Positions 1 through 6,978 of a stretch of 14,967 nt of DNA are shown piece after piece. Source of the DNA: CAYXZQ01 sp964469935 (GTDB taxonomy: Archaea; Nanobdellota; Nanobdellia; Woesearchaeales; DSVV01); assembly GCA_964469935.1 (NCBI GenBank), contig CAYXZQ010000042.1:1-14967 (forward strand). The letters are read 5' to 3'. The translations under genes were made by a program, and so were the position numbers. Under the pieces are notes generated by a model. That model saw only the letters and a program-made list of their open reading frames with translations. It did not search any database and was not told the DNA's origin. Within the stretch, counting starts at the first letter, position 1. Every line of letters starts with the position of its first letter.

Positions 1-701
1 CCTGCGATGATTGCACACCTCACGTCACTGCTCGAGTCATGCATGCATGTCGCTACACCCGAAAAATCAGTCCCTGCTATGAACCTTGCAGCGCATATGA
101 GATTCTGCACAGCGTCTGTAGAGCCCCTGTCAGACGACCTCTGGGAGCCGACAAGAAGAACAGGGATATTGATCTTTTCGAACATGAACGAGAGCGATGC
201 TGCCGTATATCCGAGCGTGTCTGTGCCATGGCCGATTATCACGCCTTTCACACCGTCTTCTGCGTGTTTCTTCACAGCCTTGGCGATCCTGGCATGGTCA
301 GAGAAGCCCATGTCCTCGCTCATCATGTTCGCGACAAGCTCTGTCCTTATGTTTGCGATCTTGGCTATTTCAGGAACCATCTCAATCAGGTCCTCTGCCG
401 AGAATTTCGCCGAGACGCCCCCTGTCTCGTAATCGACTTTTGAAGCTATTGTCCCGCCTGTGTGGAGGACAGCTATCGTAGGCTTTTTCTTGTCAGGCTT
501 CTGAGTCTTTTTTTGACTAGACTTTGCCTTCTGCTTCCCGAGGATCTCGATGCTCTTTATCTTCTTTTTGTCGATGCCCATGTTGTACCCGCTCGCAAGC
601 TTTAGGACAAGAGAATCAGTCTGCTCATTCGGCATAACGAGGCCTTCATGCTCAGCTTTTGCTGTCTTGACCCGCACCCTGTCGCCTGGTTTTGCATCCA
701 T
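1..701 (-). CDS. gatD: Glu-tRNA(Gln) amidotransferase subunit D (partial, C-terminus off the left edge)
   Basis: The first 233 residues of GatD, the asparaginase-like subunit that releases ammonia from glutamine (or asparagine) so that GatE can convert Glu-tRNA(Gln) to Gln-tRNA(Gln); GatDE is specific to archaea. Residues about 5-55 form the small N-terminal beta-barrel (GDRVRV, EGLVMP, LKLASGYNMGI), followed by a Lys/Gln-rich linker at about 56-74. The type-I asparaginase domain then begins with HTGGTIAS (80-87, catalytic Thr), SEDM (128-131), GHGTDT (157-162, second catalytic Thr and Asp) and SQRSSDR (186-192). The ATG at 701 is chosen because a TATA-like sequence lies about 26 bp upstream and homologues start at this barrel. 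The reading frame is open at position 1. Identification is from recognised motifs and is very secure. Confidence 0.96.
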   Translation of the reverse strand, partial: MDAKPGDRVRVKTAKAEHEGLVMPNEQTDSLVLKLASGYNMGIDKKKIKSIEILGKQKAKSSQKKTQKPDKKKPTIAVLHTGGTIASKVDYETGGVSAKFSAEDLIEMVPEIAKIANIRTELVANMMSEDMGFSDHARIAKAVKKHAEDGVKGVIIGHGTDTLGYTAASLSFMFEKINIPVLLVGSQRSSDRGSTDAVQNLICAARFIAGTDFSGVATCMHDSSSDVRCAIIA

Positions 702-721
702 GGCGGTGTTTAATCCAGGTC

Positions 722-733
722 AATATTTAAAAT
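722..733 (-). promoter_or_regulatory. TATA box of gatD
   Basis: On the minus strand this reads as an A/T-rich TTTAAATATT block centred about 26 bp before the gatD ATG, implying a leaderless or nearly leaderless transcript. The structured element at 755-914 ends about 22 bp upstream of it. Confidence 0.65.
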
Positions 734-754
734 TTGCTGTTTCTGTTGAGCAAT

Positions 755-914
755 GTTCAAAATATCCCGCTCATTACGAGCATGTCTATTGCATTCCATG
801 CGTGAAATGCCCTACAGCTGTGCTGTCTTACGAAGAAGGCAAGCATTCGCTGGCCAAATTTCGCTAAAGCGAAATTTAGTTTGCAGAGCAAACTATTTTG
901 GCGATATTTTGAAC
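755..914. repeat. Structured 160-bp element with perfect 12-bp inverted ends and nested hairpins
   Basis: The arms GTTCAAAATATC (755-766) and GATATTTTGAAC (903-914) are exact reverse complements. Inside lie consecutive stems: GCTC/GAGC (769-772 with 778-781), GCATT/AATGC (791-795 with 806-810), ACAGC/GCTGT (814-818 with 822-826, 3-nt loop), a perfect 9-bp stem AAATTTCGC/GCGAAATTT (856-864 with 869-877, TAAA loop) and a perfect 7-bp stem AGTTTGC/GCAAACT (878-884 with 888-894, AGA loop). The last two are bracketed by GCC/GGC (853-855 with 900-902). No coding potential is apparent. It fills the gap between the stop of the 925-1251 gene and the gatD promoter. It could be a MITE-like insertion, a structured RNA, or a 3'-end processing/termination structure for the upstream gene. 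Only one copy is in the window, so function is unknown. Confidence 0.7.
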
Positions 915-924
915 TAGGTATACT

Positions 925-1251
925 TCACCCGGGAACCTCGCCCTTGATGAACCTGTGGTAGAGATGATAGAGGGTGCATGAGAGCGTGTATGGCAGGACA
1001 GCGACAATGAAGACCAGATACAGCACCTGGTAGAGGTAATCCCCTATGACAAATCCCAGGTAATAGGTGTTCATGCCGGGATCGGGGTTGATTGGGCATA
1101 AGCCCATGTGAGGCTGCAGGTCGAATATCCTGCAGGGGATTATCCTGATGAATGAGAACAGCGGCACGAAGAGCTTGAACACGAGCCCGAGGCATATGAG
1201 TGTGAGGCTGATGTTTATTATGTTCGGCCTGTAGAACTTCCTGAGTTTCAT
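925..1251 (-). CDS. Small hydrophobic membrane protein, function unknown
   Basis: A 108-residue protein starting MKLRKFYRPNI with a basic N-terminus. Two hydrophobic segments are visible: about residues 12-35 (ISLTLICLGLVFKLFVPLFS) and about 68-92 (FVIGDYLYQVLYLVFIVAVL). Between them is a loop of about 30 residues with two Cys and several Pro (IIPCRIFDLQPHMGLCPINP), probably exposed. The ATG at 1251 is preferred over a TTG one codon upstream because a TATA box lies about 28 bp before it. It ends with TGA. An overlapping frame on the same strand (914-1276) has Arg/His/Pro-rich, non-hydrophobic content and is taken as a shadow. I recognise no family. Confidence 0.75.
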   Translation of the reverse strand: MKLRKFYRPNIINISLTLICLGLVFKLFVPLFSFIRIIPCRIFDLQPHMGLCPINPDPGMNTYYLGFVIGDYLYQVLYLVFIVAVLPYTLSCTLYHLYHRFIKGEVPG

Positions 1252-1273
1252 CAATGAAATTTATTTCATTGGT

Positions 1274-1284
1274 CATATATAAAT
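1274..1284 (-). promoter_or_regulatory. TATA box of the 925-1251 membrane protein gene
   Basis: TTTATATATG on the minus strand, centred about 28 bp upstream of the ATG at 1251. It lies between that ATG and the stop of the 1290-1841 gene, so the membrane protein has its own promoter. Confidence 0.65.
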
Positions 1285-1289
1285 ATTGT

Positions 1290-1841
1290 TCAAAACCCCT
1301 TCCTTGTCTTGAGGAATTTCACGAGCCCCTCAGGCAGCAGGGGCTTTCCTTTCTCGATCACGTACCTGAACGGCAGAATGACCGACTCGCCTTCCCTGAT
1401 GTCAAGCTCGATCTCGTCCTCAAACTCGAGGTCGGACATCTTCCCGCCGTCCATGATGTGCTTTGCCACGTAAACGGCAGTGTCTGTGGAGAACTGCGCC
1501 CTGCCGAGGTTCCTCCTCTCGGCGTCCAAGGCAAGCTCTTTTTTTGTCCTCTCCCGCATGGGCTCGTCGCCGAGTATCCCGCCTAGCACAAGATAGTCGA
1601 AATCATCTTCAGAAGAAAGGGTCTTCTTTGCGAACGGGTCAAGGACGCAGGCGTTCTTCAGGCCGAGTGCCGTCACGCTCCTACTGCTCACTTTGCCGTA
1701 TCTCTCAAGCTTCTGCGCGTCCTTGTCCCTGACATTGGTGAACATTACATTGTCCTTTCCGGCTATCTCAGAGATATGCCTGTACTCGAGGATGCACCAC
1801 CGAAAGAGCCTGGGCTCGAGGTGCTCAATTACGTACTTCAT
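1290..1841 (-). CDS. SFM1/DUF431-family SPOUT methyltransferase
   Basis: A 183-residue protein matching the archaeal family of predicted SAM-dependent SPOUT methyltransferases (DUF431; yeast Sfm1 methylates an arginine of ribosomal protein uS3). Diagnostic stretches are VIEHLEPRLFRWCILEYRHI near the N-terminus, FTNVRD (about 34-39), LGGILGDEP (about 86-94), ERRNLGRAQFSTDTAVYVAK (about 108-127) and EGESVILPFRYV (about 150-161). The conserved Gly-rich LGGILGD and the STDTAVYV segment belong to the knotted cofactor-binding region. The archaeal substrate is not settled from sequence alone: protein arginine or RNA. The gene starts 4 bp after the stop of the zinc-ribbon gene at 1846-2142, so the two are probably co-transcribed. 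The stop is TGA. Length is normal for the family. Confidence 0.85.
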   Translation of the reverse strand: MKYVIEHLEPRLFRWCILEYRHISEIAGKDNVMFTNVRDKDAQKLERYGKVSSRSVTALGLKNACVLDPFAKKTLSSEDDFDYLVLGGILGDEPMRERTKKELALDAERRNLGRAQFSTDTAVYVAKHIMDGGKMSDLEFEDEIELDIREGESVILPFRYVIEKGKPLLPEGLVKFLKTRKGF

Positions 1842-1845
1842 AGAA

Positions 1846-2142
1846 TTACCCGGAATCCCTTATTGCCTGGTTGATGTCGAAAGTGTCCTTCTCCACGTTC
1901 CCTGTGCCGCAGTACGGGCATCTGAGCGCGATATTCGATCCGACCTTCCGAGTGAACTTGTACCTGCATTTAAGGCAGATGTACTTCTCAAGCTCCGTGT
2001 TCCGATGCCTTGCGGCCTGGGACCTGTTGTTCTTTTTGACAGTGATCTCGATACCTTTCTTTTCAGGGGCCTTGTCTGGACCCACGGGCGAAATCACAAG
2101 CTTGTCCTCATCATCTTCCTCATGCATCTTGTGCCTGTCCAT
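1846..2142 (-). CDS. Zinc-ribbon protein, function unknown
   Basis: A 98-residue protein with an acidic, charged N-terminus (MDRHKMHEEDDEDK), a basic middle (KKNNRSQAARHR) and a C-terminal four-Cys zinc ribbon, CLKC (56-59) and CPYC (75-78) separated by about 15 residues. The ribbon resembles those of RNA polymerase subunit P and of ribosomal or transcription zinc ribbons, but the extension on both sides argues against simply calling it Rpo12. It is the first gene of a two-gene unit with the SPOUT methyltransferase, so a role in RNA or ribosome metabolism is a reasonable inference. The ATG at 2142 is supported by a TATA box about 25-27 bp upstream. A closer upstream ATG at 2147 is out of frame. 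Confidence 0.8.
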   Translation of the reverse strand: MDRHKMHEEDDEDKLVISPVGPDKAPEKKGIEITVKKNNRSQAARHRNTELEKYICLKCRYKFTRKVGSNIALRCPYCGTGNVEKDTFDINQAIRDSG

Positions 2143-2162
2143 GGCATGAGCAGTGAAACCCG

Positions 2163-2176
2163 GAATATAAAAAATT
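2163..2176 (-). promoter_or_regulatory. TATA box of the zinc-ribbon/SPOUT operon
   Basis: AAATTTTTTATATT on the minus strand, about 25 bp upstream of the ATG at 2142, within the 44-bp gap after the stop of the 2187-2786 gene. Confidence 0.55.
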
Positions 2177-2186
2177 TACTATTGGT

Positions 2187-2786
2187 TCAGCCAGGCTGGC
2201 CGGTATTCCTGTCTGCGGATGCCTTCGACAGATTATGGCTTTCCAGGGATCCCTCTATCTCGTCCCTGTATTTCGGGGCTATCCTTTCCATAGGCCAGAG
2301 AGTCTTGTCTTTGGCAGAATAATTGATCTCTCTGTTCAATATCCTCTTCTCAAGCGCTGCCCTCGAAATCGAGAAGGAATCCCTCACCTTCACTCCCTCT
2401 GCCAACAGGTCGGCTTTGAATTCAAGGTCCAGCAGTTTCCTCTCACCGCTGCCCTTCTCACTGAAAGAGTAGGATTGTATCGATTTGTATGGCAAGAAGA
2501 AATTATACCTGGAAGTATTGCCTTCAGACAATATGACTCCTTTCTGCAGGAATATCAGGTGCTTCCAGTCTGAACTCACGTATGCCTTCTCAAATTCCCC
2601 GAAATCGACGCCGAAGAGATACATCAGGATGCGGATATTCCTGGTAGGCTTTCTCTTTATGAATATCTTTCCTTTGCTTATCAGGGGGTATATCGCCATG
2701 TAGTAGGTCAGGAGTATCATAAGAATGACCGTAAGGATTCCGACGATGGCTAATATCGGCATGGCAAGGCCCATGGATATGCTCAT
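2187..2786 (-). CDS. Single-pass membrane protein with charged C-terminal domain, function unknown
   Basis: A 199-residue protein. One long N-terminal hydrophobic segment (about residues 5-36, LAIVGILTVILMILLTYYMA) is followed by a positively charged stretch (KGKIFIKRKPTRN), which predicts a cytoplasmic C-terminal domain by the positive-inside rule. The soluble part (about 45-165) alternates short beta-like runs (KHLIFLQKGVIL, YNFFLPYKSIQSYSF, LLDLEFKADLL), which loosely suggests a PH-like or other all-beta fold; this is only an impression. The tail is polar (SLESHNLSKASADRNTGQPG). It appears to be a single-gene unit with its own TATA box and a TGA stop. Confidence 0.75.
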   Translation of the reverse strand: MSISMGLAMPILAIVGILTVILMILLTYYMAIYPLISKGKIFIKRKPTRNIRILMYLFGVDFGEFEKAYVSSDWKHLIFLQKGVILSEGNTSRYNFFLPYKSIQSYSFSEKGSGERKLLDLEFKADLLAEGVKVRDSFSISRAALEKRILNREINYSAKDKTLWPMERIAPKYRDEIEGSLESHNLSKASADRNTGQPG

Positions 2787-2806
2787 GTGAAATAAACCAT
2801 AAAGAG

Positions 2807-2820
2807 AATATAAATATTTT
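2807..2820 (-). promoter_or_regulatory. TATA box of the 2187-2786 gene
   Basis: AAATATTTATATTC on the minus strand, centred about 26 bp upstream of the ATG at 2786. It lies between that ATG and the cdc48 stop codon at 2829. Confidence 0.6.
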
Positions 2821-2828
2821 ACTGAAAA

Positions 2829-5333
2829 TCAGCCCATGTAGGTGGGCTTCTCATCCTTCATCTCCCTGCCCTTGGCCTGGCTGAAGCGGTTCTTCATCTC
2901 CTCATAAGTTTTCTCGATATCCTCTGTGATGCTCGGGCGGACCTTCTCAAGAGCCTTGTCGAAATACTTGGTCGTGACCTCTTTTGCGTCCATGCTGTCC
3001 CTGAGCGCAAGGATGGCAGCTTCCCTGCATACCGACTCGATATCCGCACCGACATAGCCTTTGGATTTCTTTGCCAGGTCCTTGAAATCCACGTTCTTCA
3101 GTGGCATCGACTTCGTATGTATCCTGAATATCTCTTCCCTTGATTTCTGGTCCGGAGCATTGGCAAGCACGATCCTGTCGAACCTGCCGGGGCGCAGCAT
3201 CGCGGTATCGAGGATGTCTGGCCTGTTTGTGGCTGCGATTATCACGACCTCATTCAGGTTCTCAAGCCCGTCCATCTCTGTCAGGAGCTGGTTGACGACG
3301 TTCTCAGAACTCTGGGAGCCGAAGTCCCGTCCTCTTCGCGGAGCCAGGCTCTCAATCTCGTCGAAGAATATTATCGTCGGCGCTGTCTGCCTTGCCTTCT
3401 TGAAGATCTTTCTCACAGCCTTTTCCGACTCGCCTACCCATTTCGACAGAAGTTCAGGGCCCTTAACAGGGATGAAATTCGCTTTTGATTCTGTTGCCAC
3501 AGCCCTTGCAAGGAATGTCTTTCCTGTGCCCGGCGCACCGTAGATGAGAACGCCTGTCGGCGGTGTCACACCGAGCCTCCGAAACGCCCCGGGATTCTTC
3601 AGAGGCCACTCTACTGCCTCTATGAGCTCCTGCTTGACATCCTCAAGGCCGCCGATATCGCTCCATTTCACATTAGGCACCTCGACGAGGACCTCGCGCA
3701 TGGCACTCGGCCTCACCACCTTGAGGGATTCCTTGAAATCGTCCATGGTTATCTGCAGCTTCTCAAGTATCTCCTTGGGTATCGCCTCGTCCTCCTCGAG
3801 CTTCAGGTCAGGCAGCAGCCGTCTAAGTACGACCATCGCAGCCTCTTTTGCAAGCGAGGAGAGGTCAGCCCCCACGAAACCGTAGGTGATGGACGCAAGG
3901 CTCCGGAGATTGACAATCTTCGGGTTCCTGTTAACCAGGTCGATGTATCTCTTCAGTTTCGCATTGTCCAGGTTCTTGAACAGGGGAGACTTGTCAGGAT
4001 TGTCCTTGAGGTATTTGCTTATCCTCTTCTCAAGGTTCTTTGAATAGAAAAGGTCCAGGTCCCTCGAGTCATTGAGCAGGAGGTCTATCCCCTTCTTGTA
4101 AGGCAGGTGGTCCTTGTCAAACTTGATATCGTTGAGTGAATGTGACTTGGAAAACAGGGGCATGTTCCTGGTGTGGATCTTGAGTATCCCGAGCCTTCCC
4201 TGCTTGTTCGGAACGCCAATCTCTATCTCCCTGTCGAACCTGCCGGGCCTCCTCAGCGCAGGGTCGAGCGAGTCCGGGATGTTCGTCGCAGCGATCACGA
4301 CGACTTTTCCTCTCGACTGGAGACCGTCCATCTGGGCGAGGAGCTGGGCTACGACCCTTCTCTCGACCTCTCCGTACGACTCCTCCCTCTTCGGGGCGAT
4401 CGCGTCTATCTCGTCAATGAATATTATCGAGGGGGCATTCTTCTCAGCCTCCTCGAACTTCTTCCTTACATTGGCCTCGCTCTGGCCGTAGAATTTTGAC
4501 ATTATCTCAGGGCCGTTTATGACAGAGAAATTCGACGCAGTCTCGTTAGCCACTGCCTTTGCAAGGAGGGTCTTTCCGGTTCCCGGCGGGCCATGCAGAA
4601 GGACGCCCTTCGGAGGCTCGATACCCAATCTCTCGAATATCTCCGGATGCTTGAGCGGAAGCTCGACCATCTCCCTTATCTTCTTTATCTCGTCCTGGAG
4701 ACCGCCTATGTCCTCGTACGTCACCTCAAGCACCTTGTCCTCAGCAACGTCGATTGCCTCGGGGTTGAACACCACCTCGGTGATGTCTGATATGACGACC
4801 GCCTGGTTCGGCTTTGTGTCAGCCACTATGAACTTGATGTCAGAGAACCCGAGACCCGGCAGGTCGAAAGGCAGGTCTGAGAATATGTCATTGTACATGG
4901 GCGAATCCTCCATCGTGGTCATGCGCCTTGAAACACCGCCCATGGATACGATATCGCCTTTCATCACTGCCCTTCCCAGCAGCCCTCTCTTGAATATGCC
5001 CGGCGACGCCCTGACATGGATGCCTTTCTGCACAGGGGCTATGACCACCTTCTTTGCCTCGACAACATCTGCCTTGCTTATGACCACTGTCTCGCCGATG
5101 CCTGTCTTGGCGTTCCTCCTGACGATGCCGTCCATCCTTATGATATTCAGCCCTATGTCGCCCGGATACGCCCTGTCGGCGATGCCGACAGTCTTTCTCT
5201 CGCCCGCTATCTGCACGATGTCACCCGGCCTTATGCCTATCTGGAGCATGAAGCTGTTGTCTATCCTGACTATGCCCTTGTTTACGTCGTCCTGGATTGC
5301 CTCGGCAACCTTGAGTCTCAGTTCTCCTGCCAT
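2829..5333 (-). CDS. cdc48: Cdc48/VAT-type AAA+ ATPase with an insertion in D1
   Basis: An 834-residue double-ring AAA+ unfoldase that extracts and unfolds substrates, probably feeding the proteasome. The N domain (about 1-190) has the double-psi barrel and CDC48_2-like parts (GDIVQIAG, RASPGIFKRGLLGRAV). D1 has Walker A GPPGTGKT (248-255) and Walker B IIFIDEID (303-310). D2 has Walker A GAPGTGKT (599-606) and Walker B IIFFDE (654-659). The oddity is about 85 extra residues (about 394-478) between IHTRNMPL and LASITYGFVGADL, where Cdc48 usually has only a short link. The insertion is Lys/Asp/Leu-rich and looks helical (KRISKYLKDNPDKSPLFKNL). The C-terminus (DEKPTYMG) lacks a canonical HbYX motif, which needs a penultimate Tyr. 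The start at 5333 is backed by a Shine-Dalgarno-like GGGTGAT; the stop is TGA. Confidence 0.96.
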   Translation of the reverse strand: MAGELRLKVAEAIQDDVNKGIVRIDNSFMLQIGIRPGDIVQIAGERKTVGIADRAYPGDIGLNIIRMDGIVRRNAKTGIGETVVISKADVVEAKKVVIAPVQKGIHVRASPGIFKRGLLGRAVMKGDIVSMGGVSRRMTTMEDSPMYNDIFSDLPFDLPGLGFSDIKFIVADTKPNQAVVISDITEVVFNPEAIDVAEDKVLEVTYEDIGGLQDEIKKIREMVELPLKHPEIFERLGIEPPKGVLLHGPPGTGKTLLAKAVANETASNFSVINGPEIMSKFYGQSEANVRKKFEEAEKNAPSIIFIDEIDAIAPKREESYGEVERRVVAQLLAQMDGLQSRGKVVVIAATNIPDSLDPALRRPGRFDREIEIGVPNKQGRLGILKIHTRNMPLFSKSHSLNDIKFDKDHLPYKKGIDLLLNDSRDLDLFYSKNLEKRISKYLKDNPDKSPLFKNLDNAKLKRYIDLVNRNPKIVNLRSLASITYGFVGADLSSLAKEAAMVVLRRLLPDLKLEEDEAIPKEILEKLQITMDDFKESLKVVRPSAMREVLVEVPNVKWSDIGGLEDVKQELIEAVEWPLKNPGAFRRLGVTPPTGVLIYGAPGTGKTFLARAVATESKANFIPVKGPELLSKWVGESEKAVRKIFKKARQTAPTIIFFDEIESLAPRRGRDFGSQSSENVVNQLLTEMDGLENLNEVVIIAATNRPDILDTAMLRPGRFDRIVLANAPDQKSREEIFRIHTKSMPLKNVDFKDLAKKSKGYVGADIESVCREAAILALRDSMDAKEVTTKYFDKALEKVRPSITEDIEKTYEEMKNRFSQAKGREMKDEKPTYMG

Positions 5334-5336
5334 GGT

Positions 5337-5366
5337 ATCACCCGGTAATGATGGATAATAAATAAA
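5337..5366 (-). promoter_or_regulatory. cdc48 promoter region and Shine-Dalgarno-like motif
   Basis: In the 50-bp gap before cdc48 the minus strand carries a TATA-like TTTATTTATTATCC (5353-5366) and GGGTGAT (5337-5343) three bases before the ATG. The TATA box is centred only about 27 bp from the ATG, so the GGGTGAT may not be fully inside the message. Either a very short leader or a shared transcript with the gene at 5384-5794 is possible. Confidence 0.45.
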
Positions 5367-5383
5367 GGTTATGGATTAGAAGC

Positions 5384-5794
5384 CTACTGCTTTATCTCTA
5401 CCTTCGGAAGCGGCACCGACGGAGGGAGGTTGACGTCCCTGCTTATTATGAGCGCCTGGACATTGCACCTGGTAAGAACGGTGTTGAGCACTGTCCCCAT
5501 GACGTTCTGGGGCAGCTTCTTGTTCTTCTTCCATTCGTCGATTATGGATTTCGCTCCTTTCTCGTCAGAGAGGAACAACAGGTCCCCTTCAAGCTCTATA
5601 TTGCCTATCTTAGGCTCGTAATTAGAGATGTAGTTGAACATAATCTTGACCCCCTGCTGCTTGTCCTTTCCAAGAGAGAGGTCGGCTTTCTCCACGCCCT
5701 TGAGATTTACCCTGTTGCTTATGTTTATCTTGCCCTTTATCTGTGTTTTCTTCTCTGCGTGTATCTTCGTAAAATTGAACCCTACGACTGCCAT
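5384..5794 (-). CDS. Conserved-looking 136-residue protein, function unknown
   Basis: A soluble alpha/beta protein with no membrane segment or signal. The N-terminal half has alternating hydrophobic strands (AVVGFNFTKIHAEKK, GKINISNRV, VKIMFNYISNYEP, IGNIELEGDLLFL). A helical segment with a conspicuous Trp follows (SIIDEWKKNKKLPQNVMGTV), and the tail is Pro-rich (DVNLPPSVPLPKVEIK). The strand-rich then helix layout distantly recalls SecB-like chaperone folds, but I cannot support that assignment. It lies 50 bp upstream of cdc48 on the same strand, so co-transcription and a chaperone or proteostasis link are possible. The start is supported by AGGTGAT (5800-5806) five bases before the ATG. It ends with TAG. 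Confidence 0.75.
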   Translation of the reverse strand: MAVVGFNFTKIHAEKKTQIKGKINISNRVNLKGVEKADLSLGKDKQQGVKIMFNYISNYEPKIGNIELEGDLLFLSDEKGAKSIIDEWKKNKKLPQNVMGTVLNTVLTRCNVQALIISRDVNLPPSVPLPKVEIKQ

Positions 5795-5799
5795 ATCTT

Positions 5800-5806
5800 A
5801 TCACCT
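5800..5806 (-). promoter_or_regulatory. Shine-Dalgarno of the 5384-5794 gene
   Basis: AGGTGAT on the minus strand, complementary to the 3' end of archaeal 16S rRNA and five bases from the ATG. With the TATA box about 47 bp upstream, this is one of the few genes here with a genuine short leader (about 20 nt). Confidence 0.6.
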
Positions 5807-5835
5807 GGTATTTTTTGAAATCGGATATTCGTATA

Positions 5836-5846
5836 GTATATAAAGG
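5836..5846 (-). promoter_or_regulatory. TATA box of the 5384-5794 gene
   Basis: CCTTTATATAC on the minus strand. Transcription would start around 5816. The dispersed element at 5874-6010 begins about 28 bp upstream. Confidence 0.6.
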
Positions 5847-5873
5847 TTTTGGAAGAGCATATTAAGATGTTTT

Positions 5874-6010
5874 GTGTGTTTATCATCTTGGTCAGCTCAC
5901 TACGCAGATTTTTTGTTTCATGTTGTGATGAAAATCTGTTTCCTGCCGGGTCCTGGACGTCCCCAGGTACGCTCTGTTCGCGATATTGACCCTGACGATG
6001 ATAAACACAC
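5874..6010 (-). repeat. Dispersed structured repeat, copy 1 (inverted relative to copies 2 and 3)
   Basis: A 137-bp element with perfect 14-bp inverted ends (GTGTGTTTATCATC at 5874-5887 in the + orientation, complement ending at 6010). Its first 32 bases are the exact reverse complement of the last 32 bases of copy 3 (9978-10009). Internal stems are CAGATTTT/AAAATCTG (5905-5912 with 5931-5938) and CCTGG/CCAGG (5952-5956 with 5963-5967), the latter enclosing the conserved ACGT core. It has no credible coding content. It sits between the divergent promoters of the 5384-5794 gene and deoxyhypusine synthase, ending about 22-28 bp from each TATA box. A MITE-like element or a structured RNA/DNA regulatory element are the main options. 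Confidence 0.85.
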
Positions 6011-6031
6011 TGAAAATGCTGGTTTTCAAAT

Positions 6032-6043
6032 CATTTAAATATA
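6032..6043 (+). promoter_or_regulatory. TATA box of deoxyhypusine synthase
   Basis: CATTTAAATATA centred about 26 bp upstream of the ATG at 6064, and starting 22 bp after the end of repeat copy 1. It fixes the start codon and implies a leaderless message. Confidence 0.65.
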
Positions 6044-6063
6044 ATTGCAGTTTCTCAGGCAGG

Positions 6064-6978
6064 ATGATGAAGAAAGTCGCGCAGATGAAGATAACAAAGG
6101 GCATGAAGGTGGATGCTCTTGTCCGTGAGATGGGAAAGAGCGGGGTGTTCGGAGCCGGAAGGATAGCGAGGGCCGCATCAATCATGAAGAAGATGCATGT
6201 TGACAAGGACTGCACAGTGTTCCTCGGCCTTGCTGGCGCGCTCGTCCCAGGCGGCATGAAGAACGTGATAATCGACCTGCTCAGGGAGGGATATGCAGAC
6301 GTCCTCGTGACGACAGGTGCGAACCTCACCCATGACCTTGTCGAGGCCCTCGGCCACAGCCATTTCCAGGGAAATGCCCAGGTCGATGACAGGAAACTGT
6401 TCAAGGAAAAAGTCGACAGGATATACGACTCTTTCATGCCGAACAAGGTCTACGGGTCGATGGAGGATTTCTTCAACAGGCATTTCGACACGCTTTCAAA
6501 AGAGAAATCCATTACAGGCTTTCTTGACAGGCTTGGCAGTCTGGTACCGAAGAAAGATTCCATCATGCGCATATGCCATGAAAAGAAGATACCTGTCTTC
6601 TGCCCGGCAATCTCAGACTCAGGCATCGGCCTTATGATGTGGGGGCACCTCGCCCAGGGAAAGAGTGCTGATACAGGGGCGTTCAATGACTTAAAAGAGA
6701 TGATGAGCATCGCCTGGGATACGAAGAAGGCAGGGGTAGTCTATCTCGGCGGCGGGGTCCCGAAGAACTACATCCAGCAGGCCATGCAGTTCGCTCCTAA
6801 AGGCGCTGACTACGGGATCCAGGTGACCATGGACAGGCCTGAGCCCGGCGGCTCGAGCGGGGCAGAACTGAGGGAAGGCATATCCTGGGGAAAGATGTCA
6901 GGCAAAGGGGATTTCGTGGACGTGATATGCGACGTCACCATCGCTCTCCCGCTGATTTTCTGCGCAGCGAAGTCATAG
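6064..6978 (+). CDS. dys: Deoxyhypusine synthase
   Basis: A 304-residue NAD-dependent enzyme that transfers the aminobutyl group of spermidine to one lysine of aIF5A, the first step of hypusine formation. Visible motifs are the NAD-binding TGANLTHD (84-91), GHSHFQGNA (97-105), PVFCPAISDSGIGLMMWGH (177-195), VYLGGGVPKNY (226-236) and GGSSGAELREGISWGKM (262-278), which holds the catalytic lysine at K277 in the SWGK motif. Length is normal for the archaeal enzyme. The frame stays open upstream to 5986, but that region overlaps the TATA box and the repeat, so the ATG at 6064 (or 6067) is preferred. Its TAG stop abuts the TGA stop of the convergent membrane-protein gene at 6973-6975. Confidence 0.95.
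   Translation: MMKKVAQMKITKGMKVDALVREMGKSGVFGAGRIARAASIMKKMHVDKDCTVFLGLAGALVPGGMKNVIIDLLREGYADVLVTTGANLTHDLVEALGHSHFQGNAQVDDRKLFKEKVDRIYDSFMPNKVYGSMEDFFNRHFDTLSKEKSITGFLDRLGSLVPKKDSIMRICHEKKIPVFCPAISDSGIGLMMWGHLAQGKSADTGAFNDLKEMMSIAWDTKKAGVVYLGGGVPKNYIQQAMQFAPKGADYGIQVTMDRPEPGGSSGAELREGISWGKMSGKGDFVDVICDVTIALPLIFCAAKS

Noticed and set aside
914..1276. Alternative minus-strand frame overlapping the 925-1251 membrane protein
   Set aside because: His/Arg/Pro-rich with no structure; the other frame gives coherent membrane segments and a start at the right distance from a TATA box.
4519..5358. A 279-codon open frame on the plus strand opposite cdc48
   Set aside because: It is antisense to the secure N-domain and D1 coding sequence of cdc48, has Ser/Thr/Met-rich composition and no recognisable motif; a shadow of a conserved gene.
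5986..6063. An N-terminal extension of deoxyhypusine synthase
   Set aside because: The extension would overlap the repeat end and the TATA box, and it has no counterpart in the enzyme family.
5892..6446. A 184-codon minus-strand frame over repeat copy 1 and the start of deoxyhypusine synthase
   Set aside because: Opposite a secure enzyme gene, low-complexity Ser/Pro/Phe-rich product, and dependent on repeat sequence.
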